Part shown: in pieces, positions 8,479 to 17,366 of the stretch
Layout of the letters: each line of letters opens with the position of its first letter
How positions within the stretch are numbered: the stretch's first letter is position 1
Origin: Natronincola ferrireducens
GTDB lineage: Bacteria; Bacillota; Clostridia; Peptostreptococcales; Natronincolaceae
Length of the DNA: 64,000 bases
NCBI RefSeq assembly: GCF_900100845.1
Contig: NZ_FNFP01000005.1
Coordinates: 62,001-126,000, forward strand
Direction of reading: 5' to 3'
Program-made: the position numbers and the translations under genes
The notes under the pieces: model-generated
Told to the model about the DNA's origin: nothing
The model's database searches: none
What the model saw: only the letters and a program-made list of their open reading frames with translations

Positions 8479-9552
8479 ATGATTACAGTGAAATTACCTG
8501 AATATACAGTGGGGGATAATGCCATAAGGGAGATAGGAAGGATTGCCAAAGCTTATGGAGATAAGGTTTTAGTGATTGGTGGGAAAAATGCCTTGGAAAT
8601 TACAGGAGATGAGATAGAAAAGTCTCTAAAAAGCAAGGACATATCCATTCTTGATTTTATGTGGTATGGAGGGGAATGTAGCTACAAAAACATCGATATC
8701 ATTAGTCAAGAGGCAAAGGCTAAAGGAACGGAACTGATTATTGGTGTAGGTGGAGGTAAGGCACTAGATACTGCTAAAGCTGTAGCAGAGAAAATAAACC
8801 TACCGATCATTACAATTCCCACCATTGCCGCTACATGTGCAGCTACAACACCATTATCGGTGATCTATACAGACAAGGGAGACTATGACTCCATATATTT
8901 ACTGAAAACACCACCAGTTCATATTTTAATCAGTACCAATATTATTGCAAAGGCCCCAACAAAGTATTTATGGGCTGGGATAGGAGATACCCTGTCAAAA
9001 TACTATGAGGTAGAGATTACCTCGAGAGGTAAGGAGTTATCCCATAGTGTTGCTATGGGGAAGGAGCTTAGCATCCTATGCAGTGAACCTTTGTTGAAGT
9101 ATGGTGCCAAAGCCTTAGCCAGTAATGAAAAAGGAGAAACCTCCTTTGAACTGCAGGAGGTTATCCTAAACAACATCATTACTACAGGCATTGTATCAAT
9201 GCTGGTGGGAGAAGAATACGTTTCTGCCTGCGCCCATGCCCTGTTTTATGGGTTAACGTTGTTGGAGGAGATTGAAAAACATCATCTTCATGGAGAAGTA
9301 GTAGCCTATGGGGTATTGGTAATGCTGATGATGGATGGACAAGAGGAGGAGCTTCACAAACTACTGGATTTCTATAAAACAACAAAATTACCTACAGCCT
9401 TAAAGGATATAAACTTAAAAAATGATGTAGAGCTTCTAAATCCCGTGTTGGAAAAGGCAGTAGATACTGAGGATACTCAAAGGATGCCCTATGAAGTAAC
9501 CAAAGAAATGTTTTTCGAGGCAATTCAAAAGCTAGAAGAGATGAATCAATAA
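8479..9552 (+). CDS. Iron-containing alcohol dehydrogenase family, HcxA/GldA-like oxidoreductase
   Basis: A 357-aa NAD-dependent dehydrogenase of the glycerol-dehydrogenase-like branch of the Fe-ADH family. The nucleotide-binding segment GVGGGKALDTAKAVAE is present, followed by PTIAATCAATTPLSVIY; metal-ligand regions are GIGDTLSKYYE (Asp), ACAHALFYGL (His) and KHHLHGEVVAYG (His). E. coli HcxA (YbdH), which reduces 2-oxo acids to 2-hydroxy acids, belongs to this group and is encoded beside an aminotransferase (YbdL); the same pairing exists here. Start: the frame is open from 8431, but ATG 8479 follows GAGGGAG (11 nt). Likely role: 2-oxo acid/2-hydroxy acid interconversion; glycerol dehydrogenase is the alternative. 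Confidence 0.8.
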   Translation: MITVKLPEYTVGDNAIREIGRIAKAYGDKVLVIGGKNALEITGDEIEKSLKSKDISILDFMWYGGECSYKNIDIISQEAKAKGTELIIGVGGGKALDTAKAVAEKINLPIITIPTIAATCAATTPLSVIYTDKGDYDSIYLLKTPPVHILISTNIIAKAPTKYLWAGIGDTLSKYYEVEITSRGKELSHSVAMGKELSILCSEPLLKYGAKALASNEKGETSFELQEVILNNIITTGIVSMLVGEEYVSACAHALFYGLTLLEEIEKHHLHGEVVAYGVLVMLMMDGQEEELHKLLDFYKTTKLPTALKDINLKNDVELLNPVLEKAVDTEDTQRMPYEVTKEMFFEAIQKLEEMNQ

Positions 9553-9568
9553 ATAAAAAGGAGAAATT

Positions 9569-10951
9569 ATGATGAATGGAGATATTGTTAACAAGAAGAA
9601 TAGTATCAAAACCGTTGAAGTGAATAGCAATAGTATCATGAAGTTTTTGATCCCATCCTTGTTTGGTATTATTATGTTTTTATTTCCTATCCCTTATGAA
9701 GGGGCTATTAGTACACCTGTAGGTATTCTTTCTGAATGGCTGGTTGGTGTTCTTAATCCTTATTTAGGCTACGCTGTTGTTATCATCACCACTATATCAG
9801 CTGTTATGTCTATTATAGGGACTGTTTTTAAGCCAGCTTTTATTATGAACAATAAATTATTGGAGGATAATTTTACCCCCAGTAAATTTTATCTTATATG
9901 GAGGATTGTAGGAGCTATATTTGCAATTCTTGTTCTAAGTGAAACAGGAACAGAAGTTATTTACTCTGGGGATACTGGAGGAACTATGATGTTCCTAATG
10001 TCTACATTAATTGTATGGTTTTTTGCTGCATCTTATTTAATGCCATTTTTGATGAATTATGGTATTATGGACTATACTGGAACAGTTCTAAGGGGATTTG
10101 TAAAACCTTTGTTTAAATTACCTGGACGTTCTGCTATAGACCTTGTTACCTCATGGATTGGCAATGTAAATGTAGGAGTAGTTGTTACAAGAACCCAATA
10201 CAATGCAGGGTATTATACTGGTAGGGAAGCCGCTACTATAGCTACTTGCTTCTCAGCTGTATCATTACCCTTCTGTTTAGTAATTGCAGCTATGCTGGGT
10301 TTAGATGCAATGTTTGTTCCCTTCTATTTAACGATAGTAGTAGCTGGGGTATTAAGTGCTGTAATCATGAGTAGAATACCACCCCTAAGTACGTTACCCG
10401 ATACCTACCATCCAGCAGTAGGAAAGCAAATCGATGAAGCAGAGCCAGAAGGTGTCAGCAAAGGACAATGGGCTCTTCAGAAGGCAGTGCAGAAAGCCTA
10501 CAATGCAGGAGATATCCAGGATCAATTTAAAAGTGGTACAGATATCTTTTTAGGTATTATCTTCAGCTTAGTACCAATCGTAATGGCATGGGGAACTTTA
10601 GCCTTGATTATAGCCACTTATACACCTATATTTACTTGGGTATCCTATCCATTTGGCTACTATTTACATTTATTGGGGGTGCCTGAAGCCTTTGAAGCGG
10701 CACCAGCTACGGTGGTGGGTTTTGCTGATATGTTTATTCCTGCTATTTTAGCATCGGGTTTAACCTCCGTCAAAACAAAATTTGTTATTGGGGTTTTGTC
10801 CTTAGTACAAATTGTTTATATGACAGAAGTAGGAACCCTATTGATTACCTCTGATATTCCAGTAAATTTCAAACATTTACTATTAATCTTTATTCAAAAA
10901 ACCGTCATAGCTCTGCCAATTATTGTGGTTATGGCTAATATCCTTCTATAA
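9569..10951 (+). CDS. YjiH-like membrane protein with nucleoside-recognition (Gate) domains
   Basis: A 460-aa integral membrane protein with about ten hydrophobic segments. Overall layout and the N-terminal segment (LIPSLFGIIMFLFPIPYEG) match the YjiH family, which carries Gate/nucleoside-recognition domains (SWIGNVNVGVVVTRTQYNAGYYTGREAA region). The transported substrate of this family is not known. It begins 17 bp after the dehydrogenase stop with AAAAGGAG, so it is co-transcribed. In this operon it may move the 2-oxo or 2-hydroxy acid, or the amino acid, handled by its neighbours; this is inference. Confidence 0.72.
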   Translation: MMNGDIVNKKNSIKTVEVNSNSIMKFLIPSLFGIIMFLFPIPYEGAISTPVGILSEWLVGVLNPYLGYAVVIITTISAVMSIIGTVFKPAFIMNNKLLEDNFTPSKFYLIWRIVGAIFAILVLSETGTEVIYSGDTGGTMMFLMSTLIVWFFAASYLMPFLMNYGIMDYTGTVLRGFVKPLFKLPGRSAIDLVTSWIGNVNVGVVVTRTQYNAGYYTGREAATIATCFSAVSLPFCLVIAAMLGLDAMFVPFYLTIVVAGVLSAVIMSRIPPLSTLPDTYHPAVGKQIDEAEPEGVSKGQWALQKAVQKAYNAGDIQDQFKSGTDIFLGIIFSLVPIVMAWGTLALIIATYTPIFTWVSYPFGYYLHLLGVPEAFEAAPATVVGFADMFIPAILASGLTSVKTKFVIGVLSLVQIVYMTEVGTLLITSDIPVNFKHLLLIFIQKTVIALPIIVVMANILL

Positions 10952-11020
10952 ATTATAAGATGGGATTTAAGTTTACAAGGAATTTTTTTACTAGAGTGTA
11001 GTTTAAGTTATTTTCAGGGT

Positions 11021-11065
11021 GGATTTCTAAAGCTTTTCCTTATATTAAGGAAGACTTAGGAATCC
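11021..11065 (+). other. Imperfect inverted repeat in intergenic leader
   Basis: GGATTTCTAA is mirrored by TTAGGAATCC with further pairing (TTCCTTA with TAAGGAA) inside. No T run follows, so it is not a simple terminator. It lies 46 bp before the aminotransferase gene and may be a regulatory hairpin or operator. Confidence 0.35.
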
Positions 11066-11110
11066 ATCTAACAAAAATTTGTAGTATAACAACCAAAGGT
11101 AGGTGTCAGT

Positions 11111-12277
11111 ATGAAACATAAATTTATATCCAAAAGATATTGGAACGATATCTCCACCCCTATGGGGGAAAGTGGAGACTTAACAAGAAAGTATGAGGAT
11201 TTGATTAACTTTAGTTTAGGAGATCCTGATTATACAACGGATGAAAGAATCATTGAAGCAGCTTTTAAGGATGCTAAAAATGGGCATACCCACTATACAG
11301 ATTTTTTAGGGGACTTAGAGCTAAGGGAGGAAATTTTAAAGTATTATAAAACCCAATATCAATATGAGGTAGCTTTAGAGGAGTGTATGGTTACCACCAG
11401 TGGTTGTCATGCCATGTGGTTGGTATTAGAATCAATACTAGATGATGGAGATGAGGTCATTATCCATGAACCTTACTTTACTCCATATCCCCAACAGATT
11501 CGCTTGGCGAGGGGGGTTCCTGTTGTTTTGGAAACCTATGAAGAAGCAGGCTTTGAAGTAGAATCCCAAAGATTGGAGAAGTTAATTACCAATAGAACCA
11601 AGGCAATTATTATCAATACACCGAATAATCCAACAGGCACATGTTTTAGCAAAAAAACATTAGAGGAAATAGGGAAAATTGCTATAAAGCATGATCTTCT
11701 AATTATTGCTGATGACATATACACAGCCTTTAGCTATGCAGAGCCCTTTATTCCCATAACTATATTGAAAGAGATGAAGGAAAGAACCATTACGATAGGC
11801 AGTTTTTCTAAGGATTATGCCATGACCGGATGGCGTATAGGTTATGTGCTGGCCCCCTCCTTCATTATTGAAACCATGAAGGATGTAAATGAAAACAATG
11901 TATTTACGGCTCCTTCTATTTCCCAAAGGGCAGCATTTCATGGATTAAAACTTAGAGATAAGGTACAGCCACCAATGATTGAGGAGTATAAAAATCGAAT
12001 TTACTATGCCTATGAAAGAATTAGCAAAATACCCAATATGTCAGTGCTGCCTCCTAGAGGAAGTCTCTATATGTTTATTAATATTAAAGGAACGGGATTG
12101 ACCTCCAAAGAAGTGGTAGACAGACTATTAGAAGAAGCTCATATACTGGTGCTTCCAGGAAATGCTTTTGGAAATTGTGGTGAAGGATATATACGAATTG
12201 CAGTTACGGTAGGGGTTGAAAAATTAAAGGAAGCCTTTGATAGAATAGAAAAGATGGACATATTTTCTTTAAAATAG
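11111..12277 (+). CDS. Class I/II pyridoxal-phosphate aminotransferase
   Basis: A 388-aa fold-type I aminotransferase. Cofactor-binding features: NTPNNPTGTCFS loop, ADDIYTAFSY (Asp and Tyr contacting PLP), and SFSKDYAMTGWRIGY, where the Lys forms the Schiff base and the Arg helps bind phosphate. A substrate-carboxylate Arg lies in EGYIRIAVTVG. Length is standard. It is the third gene after the HcxA-like dehydrogenase and YjiH-like protein, though a 160-bp gap with a hairpin separates it. Together with the dehydrogenase it could convert an amino acid to a 2-oxo acid and on to a 2-hydroxy acid, a way to dispose of electrons. The amino acid cannot be read from the sequence. Confidence 0.88.
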   Translation: MKHKFISKRYWNDISTPMGESGDLTRKYEDLINFSLGDPDYTTDERIIEAAFKDAKNGHTHYTDFLGDLELREEILKYYKTQYQYEVALEECMVTTSGCHAMWLVLESILDDGDEVIIHEPYFTPYPQQIRLARGVPVVLETYEEAGFEVESQRLEKLITNRTKAIIINTPNNPTGTCFSKKTLEEIGKIAIKHDLLIIADDIYTAFSYAEPFIPITILKEMKERTITIGSFSKDYAMTGWRIGYVLAPSFIIETMKDVNENNVFTAPSISQRAAFHGLKLRDKVQPPMIEEYKNRIYYAYERISKIPNMSVLPPRGSLYMFINIKGTGLTSKEVVDRLLEEAHILVLPGNAFGNCGEGYIRIAVTVGVEKLKEAFDRIEKMDIFSLK

Positions 12278-12321
12278 CAGTTGGTTCATAGGGGAGTCAA
12301 TAACGAGCTCAGTCCATAGAA

Positions 12322-12366
12322 AAAAGACCTAAACATCAGTTGTAATCTAATGTTTAGGTCTTTTGT
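12322..12366. terminator. Bidirectional terminator between converging genes
   Basis: Stem AAAAGACCTAAACAT pairs perfectly with ATGTTTAGGTCTTTT (15 bp, loop about 13 nt). T tract follows in plus direction and, by symmetry, in minus direction. Confidence 0.88.
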
Positions 12367-12398
12367 AATTATGGATAAGCTTACAAATACTATTTCTT

Positions 12399-13592
12399 CT
12401 ATTTTACTTTTATCGCTTTTCCATTCTTATAGACTGTTTCTATGTTGTATAAAGCTTCTATATTTTCCAATGGATTTTCAGGTAATACAATAAAGTCTGC
12501 AGTTTTTCCTGTCTCTAATGTTCCGTGGGTAGCATCTATTCCTAGAAGCTCTGCGGCTGTTTTTGTGGAAGCTATAATAGCTTCCATAGCTGTCATGCCA
12601 GCATCCATCATAAGTTTAAGCTCTAATGCACTGTTATCATGGAGGTTGAAGGGAGTTCCTGCATCGGTACCCATGGCTATCTTTACTCCAGCTTTTCGTG
12701 CTTTATTGAAACTTTCAAAATGGGTAGTTATAATTTTTTTTGACTTTTCTACTGCCTGCAGAGGCACTCCCTTTTCTACACCTGCCTCAACAATACAATG
12801 GGGTGCAGCTAAGGTAGGTACTAAGTATACATTTTTTTCCACCATAAGTTGAATAGTTTCATCATCTAAAAATATACCGTGCTCTACAGAATTTATTCCA
12901 GCTAAAATAGCATTTTTTATTCCAGTGGTTCCTTGAGCATGGGTAGCAGTTCTTCTACCTGCTTTATTGGCTTCTTCTACTGCAGCCCTTATCTCCTCTA
13001 ATGACAATTGGGGAGAGCCTGGTTCAACCCCTGCTGTCATAACCCCACCTGTTGCCATGATTTTTATTACATCCACCCCAGCCTTTAGCTGTTCTCTAGT
13101 GGCCTTTATTACCTCTGGAACACCATCACATTCACGACCTATTTGCCAGCCATGACCTCCTGTCATGGTGATCATTTTACCAGCAGCAAGAAAGCTTGGT
13201 CCTTCAATAAAACCTTCATCTACAGCCTTTTTAAGTTCAAGATCAATATAATTTATCCCTCCTAGATCTCTAAAATAAGTGACCCCAGATCGTAAATGTT
13301 TTTGTAGATTTTTTACTGCCCTAAGGATGGATTTAGTTTCTGATTCTGTAGTCATTAAGGCAAAAGGGTCTCCAACTGGTTCCATCATAATATGCACATG
13401 AGCATTGATAAGTCCAGGCATAATTACCCTTCCATTTAGTTCTATGACTTCTACATCCTGGCTTACTTGAACTTCTTCAATTGTACCAATCTGTTTAATG
13501 ATTTTATCTTCCACTAACATAGCTGTGTTTTCTATAGGATTACCACCATTGCCATCTATTAGGGTAGCTCCTTTAAACAATATTTTTTTCAT
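12399..13592 (-). CDS. Metal-dependent amidohydrolase (imidazolonepropionase/Xaa-dipeptidase-like)
   Basis: A 397-aa amidohydrolase-superfamily enzyme with the binuclear metal ligands in order: HVH in INAHVHIM (about residues 66-68), Lys in VIKIMATGG, His in RRTATHAQG, His in SVEHGIF and Asp in MGTDAGTPF. Sequence style is that of the Sgx9260/Xaa-Pro and Xaa-Arg dipeptidase group rather than imidazolonepropionase proper. It is probably cytoplasmic (no signal peptide). It is co-transcribed with a permease gene that begins upstream (30-bp gap), so it likely hydrolyses a compound imported by it, such as a cyclic or acylated amino acid or dipeptide. AGGAGG precedes the ATG. Confidence 0.8.
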   Translation of the reverse strand: MKKILFKGATLIDGNGGNPIENTAMLVEDKIIKQIGTIEEVQVSQDVEVIELNGRVIMPGLINAHVHIMMEPVGDPFALMTTESETKSILRAVKNLQKHLRSGVTYFRDLGGINYIDLELKKAVDEGFIEGPSFLAAGKMITMTGGHGWQIGRECDGVPEVIKATREQLKAGVDVIKIMATGGVMTAGVEPGSPQLSLEEIRAAVEEANKAGRRTATHAQGTTGIKNAILAGINSVEHGIFLDDETIQLMVEKNVYLVPTLAAPHCIVEAGVEKGVPLQAVEKSKKIITTHFESFNKARKAGVKIAMGTDAGTPFNLHDNSALELKLMMDAGMTAMEAIIASTKTAAELLGIDATHGTLETGKTADFIVLPENPLENIEALYNIETVYKNGKAIKVK

Positions 13593-13622
13593 TTTTTGTC
13601 CTCCTATTTATCTTTATCAATT

Positions 13623-14819
13623 TTACATCATTTTTACCATAAACCCTGCCAGCACTACCGATGCAATGGTTACAGTAATAAATCCTGCTACAAGCATTTT
13701 AGGGAGGATTTCATCTAATATAGCCTGTTTTTCCTCCTTAGTTTCACCCACTGCATTTGCAACTTCATTAGATATAATAAAGGTTCCTGGAAAACCAAAT
13801 AAAGCGGATACGCCTATAGCTATAGCCATTTCTTTACTATAGCCTATAACCTTACTGAAAAGAGTAGTAGATAAAATAATAGCAATAAGTCCTAAGGTTA
13901 AACTAACTACTAATGGTATTAATAAAGAAACTACCATATCAGGTGTAGCATTAACTAGATTAGCAAAAATAACTGACATCAATGCCACCATAGCCATACC
14001 AAAGGCATTGGCCTTTACCATAATGTTTTCTTCTAAGAAGCCTATCTCTCTTCCTATAATACCCATAATAAGGCATACTACAAACCTATGCACAACATCA
14101 TTTAGAAGTCCTGCTATTTGAAAGCTTAAAAATGCTACAATACCTAATTTTGCCAGATAAATAAAGGTTGTCTCATACTTTTGAGGCAGTGGGGGGAAAA
14201 TTTTATATTTAAATTTTACTCCAACATCAGCTGCTGCTGTTTCTTCAGCTACTTTAGATTCAACCTGTGAAGGCAACTTTTTTTCTCTAAATAGCCCACA
14301 AAGCTTTTTTGCCTCTTTGCTGAGCATGATGGATGCCACTGGATATCCAAAGAAGCCCTGCACAACCACCAATAATGCGGTAAATACAACTAGCATTTCA
14401 AGTCCTTGGGCTTCTGCTGCTTCCCCCATAATGATGGCTGCCACCACACCACCAGAAATTGGAGGTGCTGCTGCTATAGCATACTCTCTACCTAAAATAG
14501 GTGTTCCCACTAAAAATATAAAGCCACCAATGGAAATTACTGCTACAGTAGCAATTAAAACTGTTTTCCATTGTTTCTTTAGCTGTTCTAGGTTCATTAA
14601 TGTCCCCATATGGGTAATAAGAAAGCCAATTAAAATAACGCCAATACTTAAAAGTGCTGAATCATTAAAGATGGTAGTTGGTAAACCTATCCAAAACCCT
14701 ATTAATAATATCAATGACGATACAAACATCATAGAACAAATTGCCTTTGTTTTAATAGAAATATAATCTCCTACTGCAAAAATAATACATACAACTGTCA
14801 GTGCTAACAAACCCTCCAT
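13623..14819 (-). CDS. Multi-pass permease-like membrane protein, substrate unknown
   Basis: A 398-aa protein with about ten to twelve hydrophobic segments, a Gly-rich conserved stretch (AAAPPISGGVVAAIIMGEAA) in the middle and a short hydrophilic loop at about residues 190-215. The architecture resembles sodium-coupled carboxylate/glutamate symporters, but I cannot assign a family. The frame is open from 14849, yet ATG 14819 follows AAGGGAGG with 7-nt spacing and gives a start directly at the first membrane helix. It precedes the amidohydrolase gene by 30 bp on the same strand, indicating a transporter plus intracellular hydrolase pair. Confidence 0.65.
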   Translation of the reverse strand: MEGLLALTVVCIIFAVGDYISIKTKAICSMMFVSSLILLIGFWIGLPTTIFNDSALLSIGVILIGFLITHMGTLMNLEQLKKQWKTVLIATVAVISIGGFIFLVGTPILGREYAIAAAPPISGGVVAAIIMGEAAEAQGLEMLVVFTALLVVVQGFFGYPVASIMLSKEAKKLCGLFREKKLPSQVESKVAEETAAADVGVKFKYKIFPPLPQKYETTFIYLAKLGIVAFLSFQIAGLLNDVVHRFVVCLIMGIIGREIGFLEENIMVKANAFGMAMVALMSVIFANLVNATPDMVVSLLIPLVVSLTLGLIAIILSTTLFSKVIGYSKEMAIAIGVSALFGFPGTFIISNEVANAVGETKEEKQAILDEILPKMLVAGFITVTIASVVLAGFMVKMM

Positions 14820-14957
14820 ATCAAGTCCTCCCTTTGCAAGTTGTTTCAAATTTTAGATAATAGATTCATTTTACTTTTATTGTCGAATGCTGTCAAGTTA
14901 ATTCTTAAAAAAATTAATTTTAAGTTAATTTTTTGTTATATTAAATACGAAAAACAT

Positions 14958-14998
14958 AAAAAACACAAGGTAACCTTTATGCTTACTTGTGTTTTTCG
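14958..14998 (-). terminator. Terminator-like hairpin
   Basis: AAAAAACACAAG pairs with CTTGTGTTTTT around a loop of about 15 nt; both flanks give T-rich tails. It probably ends transcription coming from the flavoprotein gene (minus strand) before the permease operon. Confidence 0.6.
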
Positions 14999-15044
14999 TT
15001 AATTAAATTAGATTTTAAACCTTTGGAATTAATTTTAAGTAAGA

Positions 15045-15079
15045 CAAAGCCCAGCAAGACGAATCTCTACTGGGCTTTG
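15045..15079 (-). terminator. Terminator hairpin after flavoprotein gene
   Basis: Perfect 10-bp stem CAAAGCCCAG/CTGGGCTTTG lying 13 bp after the stop codon on the minus strand, with a loop of 15 nt. The T tract is modest (TCTTACTT). Confidence 0.6.
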
Positions 15080-15091
15080 ATTAATTATATA

Positions 15092-16540
15092 TTATAAATC
15101 TGTACCTGCAGATTGTCCTGCTAATCTACCAAATACGATTAAGTCGGTTAAGGCATTACCTCCTAATCGGTTTCCACCATGAATACCACCAGTTACTTCT
15201 CCAGCAGCATATAAACCAGTAATTACATTACCATCACTATTTAACACTTGTCCTCTTGTATCAATCTTTAATCCACCCATTGTATGGTGAACAGCTGGAC
15301 CTACTTCTATAACATAAAATTTTGATGTTTTAAGGGCTCTTGGCATATCACCTCTACCGAAGTCTCTATCTTCACCATCTTCTACAAAGCTATTATAACC
15401 TTCAATAGTAGCCATTAAAGTAGCGGCATCCATATCTAAAGCTTCTGCTAATTCTTCAATACTATCTGCTTCTGTGGTCAGTCCTTGACGAATATAACCT
15501 TCAATTGCACTTAAACTTTCTTTTATCCCTTCGTCAAAGAATAAGAAGGCAGTTTGTCCTGTTTGCTCCAGCGTAGCCTCTGATACTACGTCTCTAGTTT
15601 CTAGTTCATTGACAAAACGCTGTCCATCTCTATTGATTAAAATAGCACCGTTACCCCTTACTGCCTCAGTAATCATATAACCATTACTTGGCACTACAGT
15701 TGGATGGGTTTGGATTTCAACCATATCCACAAGATCAGCTCCAACAGCTACAGACATGGTGATACCATCACCGGTGGCTCCAGAATGATTTGTTGTACCA
15801 AAACCATCTAAAGCTGAGTCGTATTCTGTAACCATAGTGGCGTTAGCTCCAAAACCTCCAGTTGCTACAATAACTGCTTTAGCTTCAATAGTAAATTCAT
15901 CATTATTTTTATCTTTAGCAATAATTCCTGTTATTACTCCATCTTCAGCTAGAATTTCAAGGGCTGTTGTTTCAGTTAAAATTTCAATACCTCTTTCTTC
16001 AGCTGATTCCTTTAAAACCTGTACAAGATGGGGACCTACAGCAGCTCCACCAGTAGGTCGATGGGATCTGTCTTGACTAGCACCCGCCATTCTTCCTACG
16101 TCATTTAAGTCAGCACCTAAATTGATTAACCATTCAATAGCATCGGCTGCTTGTTCTGTTAATACTTCTACTAATTCAGGATTGTTTTTTTCATAACCAC
16201 CCTTCATTGTATCTGCATAATGGGATTCTACACTATCTTCAATACCTAAAGCAGCTTGTACTGAAGTATCAGCGGCATTTAAACCACCAGTAGCCCGCAG
16301 GGTATTCCCACCTATAATAGGCATTTTTTCAACTACAATAACTTCTTTACCAGCATCTTTAGCTTCAATAGCAGCAGCTAAACCAGCACCACCAGAACCG
16401 ATAACAACGACATCGGTTATTTTATTTTCTCCAGATCCAACAGATGTCTCTGATTGTTCTTGACCTGCACATCCAATAAAGGCTGTTAAAATAAGTACAA
16501 ATAAAACCATAATCGAAATAAGCTTCATTGATTTTTTCAT
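15092..16540 (-). CDS. Lipoprotein flavin reductase (fumarate reductase/urocanate reductase flavoprotein family)
   Basis: A 482-aa FAD_binding_2 protein. A lipoprotein signal (residues about 1-25, lipobox LTAFIGC) predicts membrane anchoring outside the cell. The dinucleotide fold is VVVIGSGGAGLAAAIEA with GGNTLRATGG; the active-site region is VHHTMGGLKIDTRG and the C-terminal FAD loop GLYAAGEVTGGIHGGNRLGG. Homologues reduce fumarate, urocanate or related enoates. No FMN-binding domain or haem motif is present, so electrons must come from a partner not encoded next to it. Immediately upstream lies a DcuS/DcuR-like two-component pair, which may induce it on sensing an external dicarboxylate. 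AAGGAGG precedes the start. Confidence 0.82.
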   Translation of the reverse strand: MKKSMKLISIMVLFVLILTAFIGCAGQEQSETSVGSGENKITDVVVIGSGGAGLAAAIEAKDAGKEVIVVEKMPIIGGNTLRATGGLNAADTSVQAALGIEDSVESHYADTMKGGYEKNNPELVEVLTEQAADAIEWLINLGADLNDVGRMAGASQDRSHRPTGGAAVGPHLVQVLKESAEERGIEILTETTALEILAEDGVITGIIAKDKNNDEFTIEAKAVIVATGGFGANATMVTEYDSALDGFGTTNHSGATGDGITMSVAVGADLVDMVEIQTHPTVVPSNGYMITEAVRGNGAILINRDGQRFVNELETRDVVSEATLEQTGQTAFLFFDEGIKESLSAIEGYIRQGLTTEADSIEELAEALDMDAATLMATIEGYNSFVEDGEDRDFGRGDMPRALKTSKFYVIEVGPAVHHTMGGLKIDTRGQVLNSDGNVITGLYAAGEVTGGIHGGNRLGGNALTDLIVFGRLAGQSAGTDL

Positions 16541-16684
16541 AAGGCATCCTCCTTGTTTGATTATTAATTAACAGGATTAATAGTATCATAATAAGTGGAG
16601 GGTGTTAACGTTTTGACGATTTTGTTATTTTTGTTCATATTGGTCATGAAAATAAAAATAATAGGGTTAAGAAAATTATTAATA

Positions 16685-17362
16685 TTACATTTGCTTATAA
16701 ATATATAGATGCTGGGGGCGGCCCACTGTTCCATAGCGGATTTCTACTTCTACCTCTCCTGTTTCAGTCAAGTATTCTAGATAACGTCTCACCGTCACTC
16801 TAGCCATTCCTAGGGTTTCAGCAATTTCTTGGGCTGACTTTGGTGTGGTTTCCTTCATGATGTAATTCTTAACGACATCCATCGTTTTTTGATGCATACC
16901 TTTATTCAGATAAAGTTCATTGCTTTTATTTTTTTTGCCTAAAATATATTTATCAATATCTGATTGATCTACCTTTTCCTTTTTAGTAAGGTTAATTTTT
17001 CTGTGTTTATAATCCTCTAGGGCGGTTTTAAATCTTTGGAACTCAAAGGGCTTTACTAAATAATCAACTACTCCCCATTTAAAAACCTCTTGAATACTGG
17101 CAACATCCTTAGCCGCGGTTACTAAAATTACATCTACATCCAATTCTTCACTTCTAATATTTTTAAGTAATTGCAGGCCGTTGATTTTAGGAATATAAAT
17201 ATCTAATATAATTAAATCCGGCACCATAGATTTTATGGCTTTAAAAGCCTCTTCACCATTGGATACTATAGATACCACTTGAAAGCCCTCCATCGATTCA
17301 ACATACTTTCTATTTATTTCTGCCACCATTGGATCATCCTCAACAATAATAACTTTTATCAT
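16685..17362 (-). CDS. Response regulator, CitB/DcuR family
   Basis: A 225-aa two-domain regulator. The receiver domain (1-120) has the acidic pair VEDDP, the phosphoacceptor Asp54 in LIILDIYIP, Thr in LVTAA and Lys in DYLVKPF. The C-terminal part has a winged helix-turn-helix typical of CitB/DcuR (KSAQEIAETLGMARVTVRRYLEYL). It should activate genes on signal from the kinase encoded 4 bp upstream; the adjacent flavin-reductase gene is the obvious candidate target. Confidence 0.9.
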   Translation of the reverse strand: MIKVIIVEDDPMVAEINRKYVESMEGFQVVSIVSNGEEAFKAIKSMVPDLIILDIYIPKINGLQLLKNIRSEELDVDVILVTAAKDVASIQEVFKWGVVDYLVKPFEFQRFKTALEDYKHRKINLTKKEKVDQSDIDKYILGKKNKSNELYLNKGMHQKTMDVVKNYIMKETTPKSAQEIAETLGMARVTVRRYLEYLTETGEVEVEIRYGTVGRPQHLYIYKQM

Positions 17363-17366
17363 GTTC

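Noticed and set aside
12442-12852. 136-codon plus-strand ORF inside the amidohydrolase gene
   Set aside because: Antisense shadow of a well-conserved gene, no ribosome binding site, Ser/Ala/Ile-rich mirror composition.
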